From an uncultured Mycoplasmataceae bacterium (GTDB lineage: Bacteria > Bacillota_I > Bacilli_A > Mycoplasmatales > Mycoplasmoidaceae), in contig UQVX01000001.1 in assembly GCA_900544585.1 (NCBI GenBank), positions 1-64,000 of the forward strand: a DNA stretch of 64,000 nucleotides, written 5' to 3'. Of the stretch, positions 23,256 through 33,222 are shown piece by piece (position 1 is the first letter of the stretch; each line of letters opens with the position of its first letter). The notes below the pieces were generated by a model that saw only the letters and a list, made by a program, of their open reading frames with translations, made no database searches and had not been told where the DNA came from. The position numbers were made by a program, and so were the translations under genes.

Positions 23256-23272
23256 AAAAAAAAAAAAAAAAA
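23256..23272 (+). repeat. Poly-A tract (A17) upstream of the LRR lipoprotein
   Basis: Seventeen consecutive A residues, 79 bases before the lipoprotein ATG. A possible -10 (TATAGT) is at 23302-23307 and an alternative (TAAAAT) at 23284-23289. Poly-A tracts of this length in vlp promoters of Mycoplasma hyorhinis switch transcription by length change. Here the -35 is not clear, so a switching role is inferred. Confidence 0.7.
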
Positions 23273-23281
23273 GCAATTCCT

Positions 23282-23295
23282 ACTAAAATTTTAGT
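23282..23295. promoter_or_regulatory. 14-base perfect palindrome in the lipoprotein leader
   Basis: ACTAAAATTTTAGT is a perfect palindrome (extended imperfectly by CCT/TGG) between the A17 tract and the candidate -10 at 23302. It fits a dimeric repressor site or a small hairpin. Confidence 0.4.
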
Positions 23296-23347
23296 TGGTG
23301 ATATAGTTTTCAAAACTTATCTACAGAATTTTTTATCATCTAGGATT

Positions 23348-23504
23348 TACTATGAAAAAATCTAGCAAACTATCCCTTTTAACTGCTGGGATTGCTGGGA
23401 CATTATTAGCAACTTCAGTGGCAAGTGTCGCATTAACTGCATGTACAACTCAAACTACACCTGATAGTTCTCAAGAACAATACAATTGGTTTGAAACACA
23501 GATC
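23348..23504 (+). repeat. 157-base inverted repeat, left (expressed) copy
   Basis: This segment covers the last four leader bases, the signal peptide, the lipobox and the first mature residues of the LRR lipoprotein gene. It is repeated without a single mismatch in opposite orientation at 26682-26838. Identity stops abruptly on both sides (TTTAC versus TCTAC before, GATCG versus GATCT after). Confidence 0.95.
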
Positions 23505-26012
23505 GATTGGACAAAACCTGAAACATATAGTAAACTATACAAAGATAACCAAGGAGTTTACTATACATCATCAGCAATGACCACTGTTGTTGCGGTGGAT
23601 AACACCCCAGTTGCAGATGGACAAAGTAGAGCATTTTCAGGGACTGAAATTGTTTTACCAGATAGCGTTATAACCATTAGTGGTTACATGGAAATGGTTA
23701 ATGGTGTTGCAACACCTAAAGGCGCATTCGAGGGGTTGACAACATTAGAAACTATTAAATTAGGAAATAATGTTAAGACAATTGGTGCTCAATCATTCAA
23801 AGATTGTCCATTAATTCAAGAAATCAATTTACCAACTACAACTACTGACATTGGTTCATTTGCTTTTAGTGGTTGTGAAAAATTAGAAACCATTAATTTG
23901 AGTAATATTACAACTATTGGCACACAAGCATTTGCTAACACCATTAAATTGAAAACACTAAACTTTGGTGATCAACCAAAAATTAACAAAATTGGTAATA
24001 GTGCATTTGCAAGCTCTGGCTTAAGTGGTAAACTTGATTTATCTACAACAGCTACAAATTTATATGAGATTGGCAGTTATGCATTTAGTGGCACCGGATT
24101 AACTGAAGTTGTTTTACCAAGTAATCTTACATCATTAGGCGCTGGTGTATTTCAAAATTGCAAACAATTAGTAACGGTTAATAATTTAGATAAAACTCAA
24201 GTTAAAATCATTAAACCTAGTACTTTCCAAGGTTGTATTGAACTTAAAAATGTTAGTTTTCCAAATAAATTACTATCAATTGGTGATAATGCATTCAATA
24301 ATGCAAAAGGATTACAAAAATTAGATCTAAGTAATACTGATATTAACACATTTGGTAATAATTCCTTCCAAGACACAATAATGCTAAAAACTATTGATTT
24401 ACCAAATAATAAAGATACATTAACTGTCATTGGTTCTGGGGCTTTTTTAAATTCTGGCATTACAAGATTAGCTAAAAAATCAACTCAGGCAGGTAGCGAA
24501 GTTATTACTTTACCAGCAACAGTGGGTAAGTTAGGTAATGGTGCATTTGCTAATAGCCAAATTAAAAGCTTTGATATGAGTGCTATAACATCAACAACAC
24601 TAACAACTTTACCTGCCGACTTTTTTTATAATGCAACAAAATTAGTAACTGTTAAATTACCAAATGCAATTAAAGTAATTGGTGAAAATGCATTTAAAAA
24701 TGCAACTATGTTGAAAACTGTCACTACTCCAAATCAAAATACATTGAGAGCAGCAGTTGAAAATAAAGTGCAATTTGGTAATAATTTACAAACAATTGGT
24801 AATAATGCATTTAGCAATAGTGGCATCACTGAAGTTGCATTATCAAGTTCAGGATTAACTGAAATTGGCACAAATGTATTTAGTAATGCAAGTCAATTAA
24901 AAACGGTGGCTTTACCAAGTGGCTTAAAAACAATTAAAATCGGTGCATTTGATAACAATGAATTATTAGATACTGTTAATTTTGACAAACTAACAAGCCT
25001 TGAAACTATTGAAGATAATAATTTTAGTAATTCAGCTATTTCAACAGTGGATTTAAGTAACAGTACAAAACTAAAAGGCTTAAATGGCGATAATTTATTC
25101 ACTAACATGAGCCAATTAACAACAGTTGAAATCCCTAGTAGTTTTAAAACATTAAATGCTAAATCAGAATTAACAAATAGTGCTGGTCAAAGTATTAGTA
25201 ACAAAGTTTTCACTAAATCAAAAGATTCTGGTCAAGTAAAGCTAACATTACCATTGGTTATTACTGGTAATACAATATCACCCAATCAATTAACATCCCT
25301 AAAAGAATATACTGGAGAATTAGATTTAAGTAAAAATACACAATTAACAAAAATCGAAAAAAAGACATTTTATAATCCATCTATTTCTAAATTAATATTG
25401 CCAGGTGATAATAAAATTAGTTTTGATTTAGGTGTGGTAACAACAGGAACAAGTCCAACTAAAGCAGATGCGCCAATTTACTACGATGGAACAGGTCAAA
25501 ATAGTACTGTAAAGGATTCATTACAAGAAATTTCTTATATTACTGAAGTAACAAAAACAAACAATGGAAAATTAAGAATAACTGACAAGGCATTAAAAAC
25601 AATAGTTAATGTCATGAATACTTATTCTAGTGGTGCAGACTCTGCTACAAATTTAAATAATTGAGTTGTAAGCAATGATTGAATTGATAATGACTTAAAT
25701 GCAGAAGAAGGAAAAAAATGAACTCCGAATGACACAGGTGTTGTTAATGATCCTTACTCCGATATCACTGCAAATAAATTTAGTGATACAAAACCTAAAC
25801 CATTATACAAAAAACATAATGGAATTATTTGACAAATAGGATATGACGGTACTTCGCAATCAATAGTTTTACAACCAAAAGAAGGAAGTAGTATAAAACT
25901 ATATAGAGCATCAAGTACAACAACTGCAAAAGCAACAGAAGACAAGCAAGTATATTTTAAAGAAGCTACAAAACCAGAAAAGTCTATGAAAGTTACTATA
26001 GTTATAAAATAA
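23352..26012 (+). CDS. BspA-like leucine-rich repeat lipoprotein
   Basis: 886 residues; TGA-Trp codons in the last 120 residues extend it to TAA 26010-26012. The signal peptide MKKSSKLSLLTAGIAGTLLA ends in the lipobox ALTAC (C31), so the protein is lipid-anchored outside the cell. From ~90 to ~640 it consists of TpLRR/BspA repeats of ~23 residues (pattern LxxIGxxAFxxxxxLxxVxLP). The C-terminal ~230 residues are less regular. BspA-type repeats bind host proteins or other microbes; that role is inferred here. An A17 tract and a palindrome sit upstream, and an exact inverted copy of its 5' end lies 3.2 kb away. Decayed LRR sequence follows the stop. No ATG other than 23352 gives a signal peptide. 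Confidence 0.93.
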
Positions 26013-26310
26013 ATAAGTAACACAATTAACATTACTAGGTAGTGTAACAAATTTCAATTTAGGTGAAAATGTAACAGAGTCATCAACCTATAATGAAGTT
26101 GCTCCATTTGCCAATAGCACCAATTTAATTTCAATTAAATATAGAACAAGATCTGAAGGCACGATAATAATTTGTCAGAAAGTAATGTTGATGCAATAGC
26201 AAAAATTATTTATGTGTTTGCATATTCAACATCTACAACAAATATTACAAATAATTTAAGCCTGATTAGGTCTAATTCAAGCTGATAAAAACAAAACCAA
26301 CATCATCTAG
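26013..26310 (+). pseudogene. Remnant of a second LRR-like coding segment
   Basis: Immediately after the lipoprotein stop, the plus strand still reads like LRR-family protein (VTQLTLLGSVTNFNLGENV, then SSTYNEVAPFANSTNLISI), continuing after a frame change near 26160 as NNLSESNVDAIAKII. It has no start codon of its own. It is either the truncated tail of a longer ancestral gene or a fragment left by recombination. It supports past rearrangement at this locus. Confidence 0.55.
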
Positions 26311-26531
26311 TTCATTGCCCATCAATAGTAAAAATCATTTAAGGTTGTTGGATATTAATCCAATAATTTAATAATAATTTTTATAGTAACTAATTTTAGT
26401 TGGCACAAACTTATTTAATTAATACTAATTTTGCAATAAAAATAATGATCCTACATTTTAAATATATCTTGTAGCAAAATTAAATTATCAATAATTAATG
26501 ACTAGTATTTTAATTAGTTTTTCATATAAAA

Positions 26532-26559
26532 AACAACATTTGCAAATGTTGTTTTTTTG
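26532..26559 (+). terminator. Terminator of the lipoprotein locus
   Basis: AACAACATTTG-CAAATGTTGTT is a perfect 22-base palindrome followed by seven T, and it is preceded by A residues, so it could act in both directions. It lies about 520 bases after the lipoprotein stop. Confidence 0.75.
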
Positions 26560-26633
26560 TTATTGTAACTAATCTTACTAATAATATTTACTTGCTCTTG
26601 TTTGATTACAACAAAAATGAATAATTTTATCTT

Positions 26634-26834
26634 TTAAAATTTTGAATTATCTACTATGACTATATGTCTATTCGATATTAAGATCTGTGTTTCAAACCAA
26701 TTGTATTGTTCTTGAGAACTATCAGGTGTAGTTTGAGTTGTACATGCAGTTAATGCGACACTTGCCACTGAAGTTGCTAATAATGTCCCAGCAATCCCAG
26801 CAGTTAAAAGGGATAGTTTGCTAGATTTTTTCAT
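26634..26834 (-). pseudogene. Promoterless inverted copy of the lipoprotein 5' end
   Basis: On the minus strand this reads the identical lipoprotein signal peptide and first mature residues (through NWFETQI), then diverges into 16 unrelated residues (tail NRHIVIVDNSKF) and stops: a 66-residue truncated ORF. It lies directly behind the rpsT terminator and has no promoter-like sequence or ribosome site of its own. It is therefore a silent leader cassette or the reciprocal junction of an inversion, not an independent gene. Confidence 0.8.
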
Positions 26835-26838
26835 AGTA
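26682..26838 (-). repeat. 157-base inverted repeat, right (silent) copy
   Basis: Exact reverse complement of 23348-23504. Perfect identity over 157 bases in a fast-evolving surface locus implies very recent duplication or continuing exchange between the arms. Confidence 0.95.
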
Positions 26839-26853
26839 GATTCTTGAGATAAC

Positions 26854-26886
26854 AAAAAAATGTCTATCTTTTTAATCGATAGACAT
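26854..26886 (-). terminator. rpsT terminator
   Basis: ATGTCTATC (26860-26868) pairs with GATAGACAT (26878-26886). Read on the minus strand, the stem is followed by seven T. It lies 25 bases after the rpsT stop. Confidence 0.85.
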
Positions 26887-26911
26887 CTAAAATATTTAAA
26901 ATTTGGAAAAA

Positions 26912-27163
26912 TTAAGCACCAATGGCAGTTTGGTTGACTTTCTTAGCTAAACGTGATTTTAAACGATTAGCTTTATTTTTGTGGATAATACCTTTTCTAG
27001 AAACTGTATCAACAACTTTATAACCTTCAGTTAATTGGTCATTAGTTGGATTATTACGAGTCTTTTTAACAATTGTTCTCATTTTTGACAATTGAGAATG
27101 ATTATTTTTATTAGTTTTTTTATCTTGACGTAGACTCTTTTCATTAGCTTTAATATTTGCCAT
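26912..27163 (-). CDS. rpsT: Small ribosomal subunit protein bS20
   Basis: 83 residues, normal size. It is a primary 16S rRNA binding protein of the small subunit, rich in Lys and Arg with three helices. It starts MANIKANEKSLRQDKK and has the typical KGIIHKNKANRLKSRLAKKVN tail. A good ribosome site (AAGGAG) lies upstream. It is transcribed alone towards the silent lipoprotein cassette from a promoter region shared with the divergent small ORF. Confidence 0.95.
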   Translation of the reverse strand: MANIKANEKSLRQDKKTNKNNHSQLSKMRTIVKKTRNNPTNDQLTEGYKVVDTVSRKGIIHKNKANRLKSRLAKKVNQTAIGA

Positions 27164-27211
27164 AGTGCTTTATTTCTCCTTAGTAGTTGTGAAATTATTT
27201 AATAACAAAAT

Positions 27212-27228
27212 AATTATATAATTATAAT
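27212..27228. promoter_or_regulatory. Divergent promoter region (rpsT / alaS operon)
   Basis: AATTATATAATTATAAT contains TATAAT-type -10 boxes on both strands (plus strand 27223-27228; minus strand complement of 27213-27218 or 27221-27226) within the 91-base gap between the divergent genes. No clear -35 is seen on either side. Confidence 0.5.
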
Positions 27229-27254
27229 TAAGTTTTTAAATTTTATCTCTCTAA

Positions 27255-27518
27255 ATGAATTATTTACAACATAAATTTATTGATAACATTGACAAATTAA
27301 TCAAGCAAAAGTTATTTGAGATTAGTTTGGCCGTTAAAGTTAAATTAGTACAAGAAGATAAATATGATTGATTTGTTGCCAGGATTTATCAATCAATTTC
27401 ACATGAATTAACAGCATTCATCAATAAGAAGCTTGATTTATTGGATACAAATTTAATTAGTGACCGTTTAGATAATTTAATCCAAACCTATTTGAAAACC
27501 ATTAAAAAAGGAAATTAG
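27255..27518 (+). CDS. Small hypothetical protein before alaS
   Basis: 87 residues, starting MNYLQHKFIDNIDKLIKQK and containing one TGA-Trp. The frame ends at TAG 27516-27518, 6 bases before the alaS ATG. It looks helical and charged, with no cysteines, signal or membrane segment, and I do not recognise a family. The continuous frame of 87 codons filling the gap between a promoter region and alaS is the main evidence that it is real. No Shine-Dalgarno is evident, so leaderless initiation is possible. Confidence 0.6.
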
Positions 27519-27524
27519 TTAATT

Positions 27525-30221
27525 ATGAAAAAAATGACAGCTAGTGAAATTAGAAGTAGTTGAATTAATTTTTTTGAATCTAAAAACCATTTTTTTATTC
27601 CACCAGCAAATTTAATACCAGTTAATGATCCATCATTGCTATGGATTAATAGTGGTGTTGCTACCTTAAAAAATTATTTTAGTGGTAAAGAAAATCCTCC
27701 TAGCAAAAGATTGGTAAATTCACAAAAAGCATTAAGAACTAATGATTTTTTTAATGTTGGTGTAACTGCCAGACACCACACATTATTTGAGATGTTAGGT
27801 AATTTTTCTATTGGTGATTATTTTAAAAAAGAAGCAATTGAATTTGCTTATGAATTATTAACTCAAGTGTGAGAGATTGATGTAAATAAACTATGAATTA
27901 CAATTTATGAAGATGATGTTGAAACATATTCATATTGAACAAATTTAGGCATTAAATCCACACGAATTATCAAGTGTGGGAGGGATAGAAATTTTTGGGA
28001 TGTTGGTAATGGTCCATGTGGCCCATGTACTGAAATTCACTATGACAGAGGCGAAAAGTATGATCCTCAAAATCAAGGTGAACAATTGATTTTAAATGAT
28101 ATTGAAAATGATCGTTATATTGAAATTTGGAACATTGTGTTTAGCCAATTTAATAATGATGGCCAAAATAATTACACAGAACTATTAAGAAAAAATATTG
28201 ATACTGGGGCTGGATTAGAAAGACTTGCATGTATTAGTCAGGATGTACCAACTAATTTTGACACTGATTTATTTCAAACTATCATTCATGAAATTGAAAA
28301 ATATAGTGCAAAAAAATATTGCATCAATGCTTATTTTAAAAATGACATCAACCAAATAAAAATTAATTTTGCTTATAAAGTGATTGCTGATCACTTTAGA
28401 GCTGCAGTTTTAGCAATTTGTGATGGGGCAATTCCAGATAATAAGGATCGGGGCTACGTTTTAAGAAGATTGCTAAGAAGAGCAATTGTTTTTGCTCACA
28501 ATTTAAATATCAGTGATCCGAAATGAGTTAGCAGCACTGTTGATGGTGTTGTAAAAAGCTTAGGTGATTTCTACACTGCTCTAATTAACAATCAAGACAA
28601 GATTACTAAAATTATCAATAAAGAAGTTGAATTATTTTCATTAACTTTAAAACAAGGAATGAAGTTATTTCTTAATGCAGTTGAAACAAAGGCATTAAAT
28701 GATGATGTTGTGTTTAACTTAGTAACCACGTATGGATTTCCGATTGACTTAATCAAGGAAATGGCCAATGAAAAAGGTTTAGAAATTAATGAAAGTGAAT
28801 TCGAAAAAAGGTTTGCCATTCATCAAAAGGTTTCCAATGCACGAAATAACACTAAAGCAATGGACAACCAAAATGAAGCATTATTAAATTTAGATGTACC
28901 ATCTAAGTTTAATTATGATGCATTTGAACTAGATGCAAAAGTTATCAAACTATACGATGAAGATTTTGGTGAATTAAAAACATTAAATGGTGATGGCTAT
29001 GTTGTATTTGATGAAACAGTTTTTTATGCAACTAGTGGTGGACAAATTCATGATACAGGCACAATTAACAACACAATCATTGTTGATGATGTTATAAAAG
29101 CTCCCAACTTTCAACATGTTCATCATGTTAAAAATGCACATTTAAATTTAAATGATATTGTTCACTTAAAAATTAACATTGATGAACGCCATAAAAACAT
29201 GGCTCATCACAGTACTGAACATTTATTGCAGGCTGCATTACAAAATGTTGTTACAAATCAAATCAATCAGCAAGGTGCATTTAAAAGCCCATATAAGTTA
29301 AGTTTTGATTTTCAATATCATGAAAAGTTATCTGATAAAAAACTTCAAGAGCTTGAAGATTGAGTTAATGACGTTGTAAAACAAGCTATTCCTGTTGAAG
29401 TGTTGATGATGACATTAGATGAAGCAAAAGCAAGTGGTGCAATTGCTATTTTTGAAGATAAATACAAAAAAATTGGTGGTTTATTAAGAGTAATAAAAAT
29501 GGGTGATAAGTCATGTGAGTTATGTGGTGGCACCCATGTAACTAACACTAAAGATATTGAACAATTTGCAATTACAAACTATATTTCTAATGGTTCAGGT
29601 CGTTGAAGAATTGAAGGCTTATCAACACTTGATAACATCAATCGTTATAAAGCTGAATTTTTAACCCAATTTAATGAGGCATATAATGAAGCTAAGAATA
29701 ATTTCTTAAATAATTCTTTAAGTATTACTGAGTTAGATAATCTTTACCATGATTATTTAAGTAAGTTTAATAATTCTAAGTTAAGACATTATATTAATCT
29801 TTATAATGATTTCAATAGCAAGGTAGCTGAATTAAAAAATAATCTAATTAATGAAATTAGCAAAATTTCCATTGAAAAAATTAAAACCATCTATAACCAA
29901 ATAACTGGCAACAAAAAATTAGTTCTTTTTGGTAACGAATTTAGTACCAATGATATTTCTAAAGCAATGAATGAGTTAATTAAGATTAATAAAGATTGTG
30001 TTTTTTGTGCTTTAGTCAACCAAAACAATAAGTTGAATTATTATGTGGTAACCAATAAACAAAGCGGGCTAGATGTATCAACACCAATCCATACAATTAA
30101 TGAAATCAGCGGTGGCAAAGGATTTGATAAGAGTAATTTTTGTGCCGGTGGGGCTGGTGACATTAACACAATCCCCCAAGTAGTTAAAGTATTATTAGCG
30201 TCAGGATTTAAAAATGCGTAA
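27525..30221 (+). CDS. alaS: Alanyl-tRNA synthetase
   Basis: 898 residues through many TGA-Trp codons, full length for the family. The class II core starts ASEIRSSWINFFESKNHFF and includes LFEMLGNFSIGDYFK, NGPCGPCTEIHYD and ERLACISQD. The editing domain carries the metal-binding HHSTEHLLQAAL and CELCGGTHV (C664, C667, H671). The C-terminal C-Ala domain ends GGKGFDKSNFCAGGAG. AAGGAAA lies upstream as a ribosome site. The stop overlaps ruvX by 8 bases, and the alaS-ruvX pairing is common in low-GC Gram-positives. Confidence 0.97.
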
Positions 30222-30657
30222 GCTAGCATTAGATTTAGGCACTAAAACTTGCGGATTTGCAATTAGTGATGAACTAGGAATATTAGCAACTGGAATTGAA
30301 AATTTTGAATATCCAAATAATGATTTTCAACAAGTGTTAAACCGGATTGAATATTGACAGGAATATTATCAACATAAGATTGATACATTAATTATTGGAT
30401 TACCTACTAATGCTTTTGATGGTTCAAGCAACCAAAGAACACAATTAGTACATGATTTTAAAAAATTTTTAGAGCAACATTGGATAAATTCATTACCAAT
30501 TGTGTTATATGATGAAAGATTTACGACACGAATTGCTACAACTTATTTAAAGCAAGATGCCAAACTTAAAAATTCTCAAATTAAAAAAATTAAAGATAAG
30601 ATTAGTGCTGTTGTCATTCTTAATGATTATTTAAATAGTCTTAAATATTCTCATTAG
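30214..30657 (+). CDS. ruvX: RuvX/YqgF family pre-16S rRNA nuclease-like protein
   Basis: 147 residues, RNase H-like fold. It starts MRKLALDLGTKTCGFAISDELG with the first catalytic Asp (D7). LIIGLPTNAFDGSSNQR and VLYDERFTTRIA follow, and the final acidic residue lies in the KISAVVILNDYL helix. The family is called a putative Holliday junction resolvase, but pre-16S rRNA 5' processing is the better supported role in E. coli. The start lies inside the alaS stop. One TGA-Trp is present. Confidence 0.93.
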
Positions 30658-30659
30658 TA

Positions 30660-30690
30660 AATAATGCTAGCAATAGCATTATTTTTTATT
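30660..30690 (+). terminator. Terminator of the alaS-ruvX operon
   Basis: AATAATGCTA-GCAA-TAGCATTATT is a perfect 10-base stem with a four-base loop, followed by six T. It separates ruvX from the peptide-export locus. Confidence 0.85.
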
Positions 30691-30701
30691 GAGGTAAAGA
30701 A

Positions 30702-32594
30702 ATGAAAATTATTACTCAGGATAATTTTAACGAATGTGGAATTTGTTGCGTCAATATGTTGATTAATTATTATGGACAACAAACCAAAAATTTAAAACCA
30801 CAGTTACTAAGTCAATGTTCACTAAGTAAATATGGATTAAATTTATTGGAATTAGAAGTGCTTTGTAGTCAATATAAGATAACCTTAGATACTTACGAAT
30901 TAAGTTATGAGGAATTAATAGTATCTAAAACTAAAAATCCGATGATTTTAGTTTTAAAAACAGATGGTGGTTATCATTATGTAATTGCAACACTAAAACA
31001 TCATCAACTCAAAATATATGACCCTAGTAATAAGACCTACACTATTGCTAGCAAAGATGAATTCTTATCATGAACTGGTTACGTTTGTTTTAGTTCTGCC
31101 AATAAGTTTAAATTTAAACCAGTTAATATTACTTTACCTTTACTAAAAAACCTAAGTTTTTTAGTAACACTTTGTTTCTTAACTTTTAACATTTTAGAGT
31201 TTATTTGTAATTTGAGTTTAAGTTGACTGCTTAGTCGAATTGTTAATTTAAATTTTGTAGATATCAACAATGATAGTTTGTGAAAATTAGGCTTTATTTT
31301 TATTTTAGGCATTACTATTCATTATGGTTTTAGTTTTTTAATTAGTTACTTTAAGACCCTATATGCTAAAAATAACTTCAAACACTTTACTAATTATTTT
31401 TTTAATTTATTACTTCAAAAAAACTTTTATTTCTTTGAATGCTATAACAAGCAACAAATTTTACAAGTTTTTAATTTTAGTCATAAATTACTCTACTTTT
31501 ATAGCTTTTATTGGAGTGATTGATTTGCCCAAGTTGGATTATTAATAACTAGCTTTAGCTTACTAATCACCATCAATTCAAACTTATGAATCATTTTAAC
31601 TATGAGTATGATTATTAAGTTAATCATTTATATTTATAAATTTCATTGTGATTTTAGTTACCAAAATCAAGTGATTAACGAACAATTAAAATTTGAACAA
31701 AAGTTGCATTGTTATTTGGAGCACAAACAATCCAGTTGGTATTTAGACTATGAAAGTAATTGGTCCCAATTTTTGAATTACAACCTAATGAATTTGAAAC
31801 AAAATGAAATTAATCTGGAAATCAAACATCATTGAATAACATTATTTAACAAATTTATTGATATGTTACTAATGTTTATCTTAATTGTTACATTATGGCA
31901 AACAACAACATTTAATTTAGGCAAATTATTTTTCACTTTAAATGTGTACCAATTATTTAATTCTAGTTTTGATCAAAATGTGCAAGCGATAAAAAATTAT
32001 TATCAAATCAAACCCATTTACCAATTATTGTTAAATTTTGTTACGACTAATAATTTAAGCAAGTGCACAGGCATTAAATTATTAAACCCCCAAACTTTAA
32101 CTTGAAATAACAATAAATTAGTTAAAAATGTTTTGATTAATATTGACCAATTATTAGACCATAATTTAATCCAACAATTATTGACCCAAAATAATAATTT
32201 AGTAATTAATGAACATCACATCAATAATTACGATCAAACAGATTTAATGCATAAAATCATTTTCATTAATAATGATTTTAGTTTAAATAAGGAAACTACA
32301 ATTCAACTATTACAATCCCTAGAACACAATAGTTTAGCTAATTTAAGGATTAACTGAAATAATTTTGATTTTCAAAAATTATCTCCTATTCACCAAAAAT
32401 ATTTAATTTTATTTATGTTAACATCTGTCCATGACCACATTATTTGTTTTAATAACTTTTTTATTTTTAATAATTTGGATCCATGTATTTGCAACGAATA
32501 TAAACAATTACTAACAAAAATTAACAAACAAAACTTTATTATTAGCAATGATGTTCCAGTGGGATTAATAGATTTTTATGACTACCAAATCTAA
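30702..32594 (+). CDS. C39 peptidase ABC exporter with degenerate ATPase domain
   Basis: 630 residues with many TGA-Trp codons; GAGGT precedes the ATG. Residues 1-125 form a C39 (bacteriocin-processing) peptidase: Q6, C12 in FNECGICC, H92 in GGYHYVIA and D107 in YDPSNK give the full catalytic set. Hydrophobic segments from ~140 to ~440 are the ABC transmembrane domain. The last ~170 residues follow an ABC ATPase in outline (LVINEHHINNYDQTDL aligns with the GxIxINGxxIxxYDxxxL stretch). However, Walker A is absent upstream of it, the LSGGQ signature is LSPIH (560-564), and the Walker B position reads IICFNNF (580-586) without acidic residues. It is presumably a processing exporter that cannot hydrolyse ATP itself. 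It overlaps the next gene by 17 bases. Confidence 0.88.
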
Positions 32595-32952
32595 TCACAA
32601 ATCAGTTATCATAAGTTTTGTTGCCATTATTAGTTTAGCAATTGTGTTTATTGGGTTATTTTTTTGTAATTTTAAATTTACTAAAAGATTACCAGGTTTA
32701 TTAATGCAAGAAAATAATATCACTTATCTAGTGGTCGATAAAAAGATTCATCAATATTTACAACAAAAAAACACTGTTAAGAACAAAAGTTATTTAGAGT
32801 TTGAACAAAAAACATATAGTTTTTTGTGCATAAAAATAAAAGAGTATAACAATCAATATATTTATGAAACAAATTTAGAAATTAATTTAGAGCGCAGTAA
32901 TATTGCTTATTTTTTAGTCAATAATTTATCATTTTTTAATTTTTTAAACTAA
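32578..32952 (+). CDS. Small membrane accessory protein of the peptide-export locus
   Basis: 124 residues: a short basic N-terminus, one membrane helix (VIISFVAIISLAIVFIGLFF), then ~90 extracellular residues rich in Asn, Lys and Tyr. Topology and position just after a C39 exporter recall the membrane-anchored half of LcnD/HlyD accessory proteins, but it is far shorter and no family match is visible. It starts within the exporter gene and ends 9 bases before the first peptide ORF. Confidence 0.75.
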   Translation: MTTKSNHKSVIISFVAIISLAIVFIGLFFCNFKFTKRLPGLLMQENNITYLVVDKKIHQYLQQKNTVKNKSYLEFEQKTYSFLCIKIKEYNNQYIYETNLEINLERSNIAYFLVNNLSFFNFLN

Positions 32953-32961
32953 GGAGAAAAT

Positions 32962-33222
32962 ATGCGAGCATTAACAGAAATTCAAAAACAACAAATGCAA
33001 GCAGGAGCTATTAATAATTGAACAAATGTAATGGGTATTGGTTTAGTTGGCCAATCAATTAATAGTGTCTTATCATTAATTAACCAAATTATCTATCACA
33101 ATAATCCCAATCCCTATTACACAAGAAGTTCTATTTATAATGACAGTGCTTCTAGATTATTTGTTAGAGCACAACAAATGCCATGAAAGTCAACTTTATC
33201 ATTTGGGAGCCCATATTTATAA
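32962..33222 (+). CDS. Bacteriocin-like small peptide 1
   Basis: 86 residues with two TGA-Trp codons and a strong AAGGAG ribosome site. The N-terminus MRALTEIQKQQMQAGA lines up with a double-glycine-type leader (hydrophobic residues before a small-small pair, here AG or GA), which the upstream C39 peptidase could cut. The core starts INNWTNVMGIGLVGQSINSV, an amphipathic Gly/Ser/Ile/Val helix like class II bacteriocins, and continues as a longer polar tail ending SPYL. It is coupled to peptide 2 by a TAATG overlap. Function inferred. Confidence 0.7.

Noticed and set aside
25754..26050. 98-residue minus-strand ORF at the lipoprotein 3' end
   Set aside because: It is the antisense shadow of the lipoprotein C-terminus and remnant, with no family resemblance and no ribosome site.
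31363..31545. 60-residue plus-strand ORF inside the C39 exporter
   Set aside because: It is in a different frame from the exporter; the exporter frame is continuous across it when TGA is Trp.
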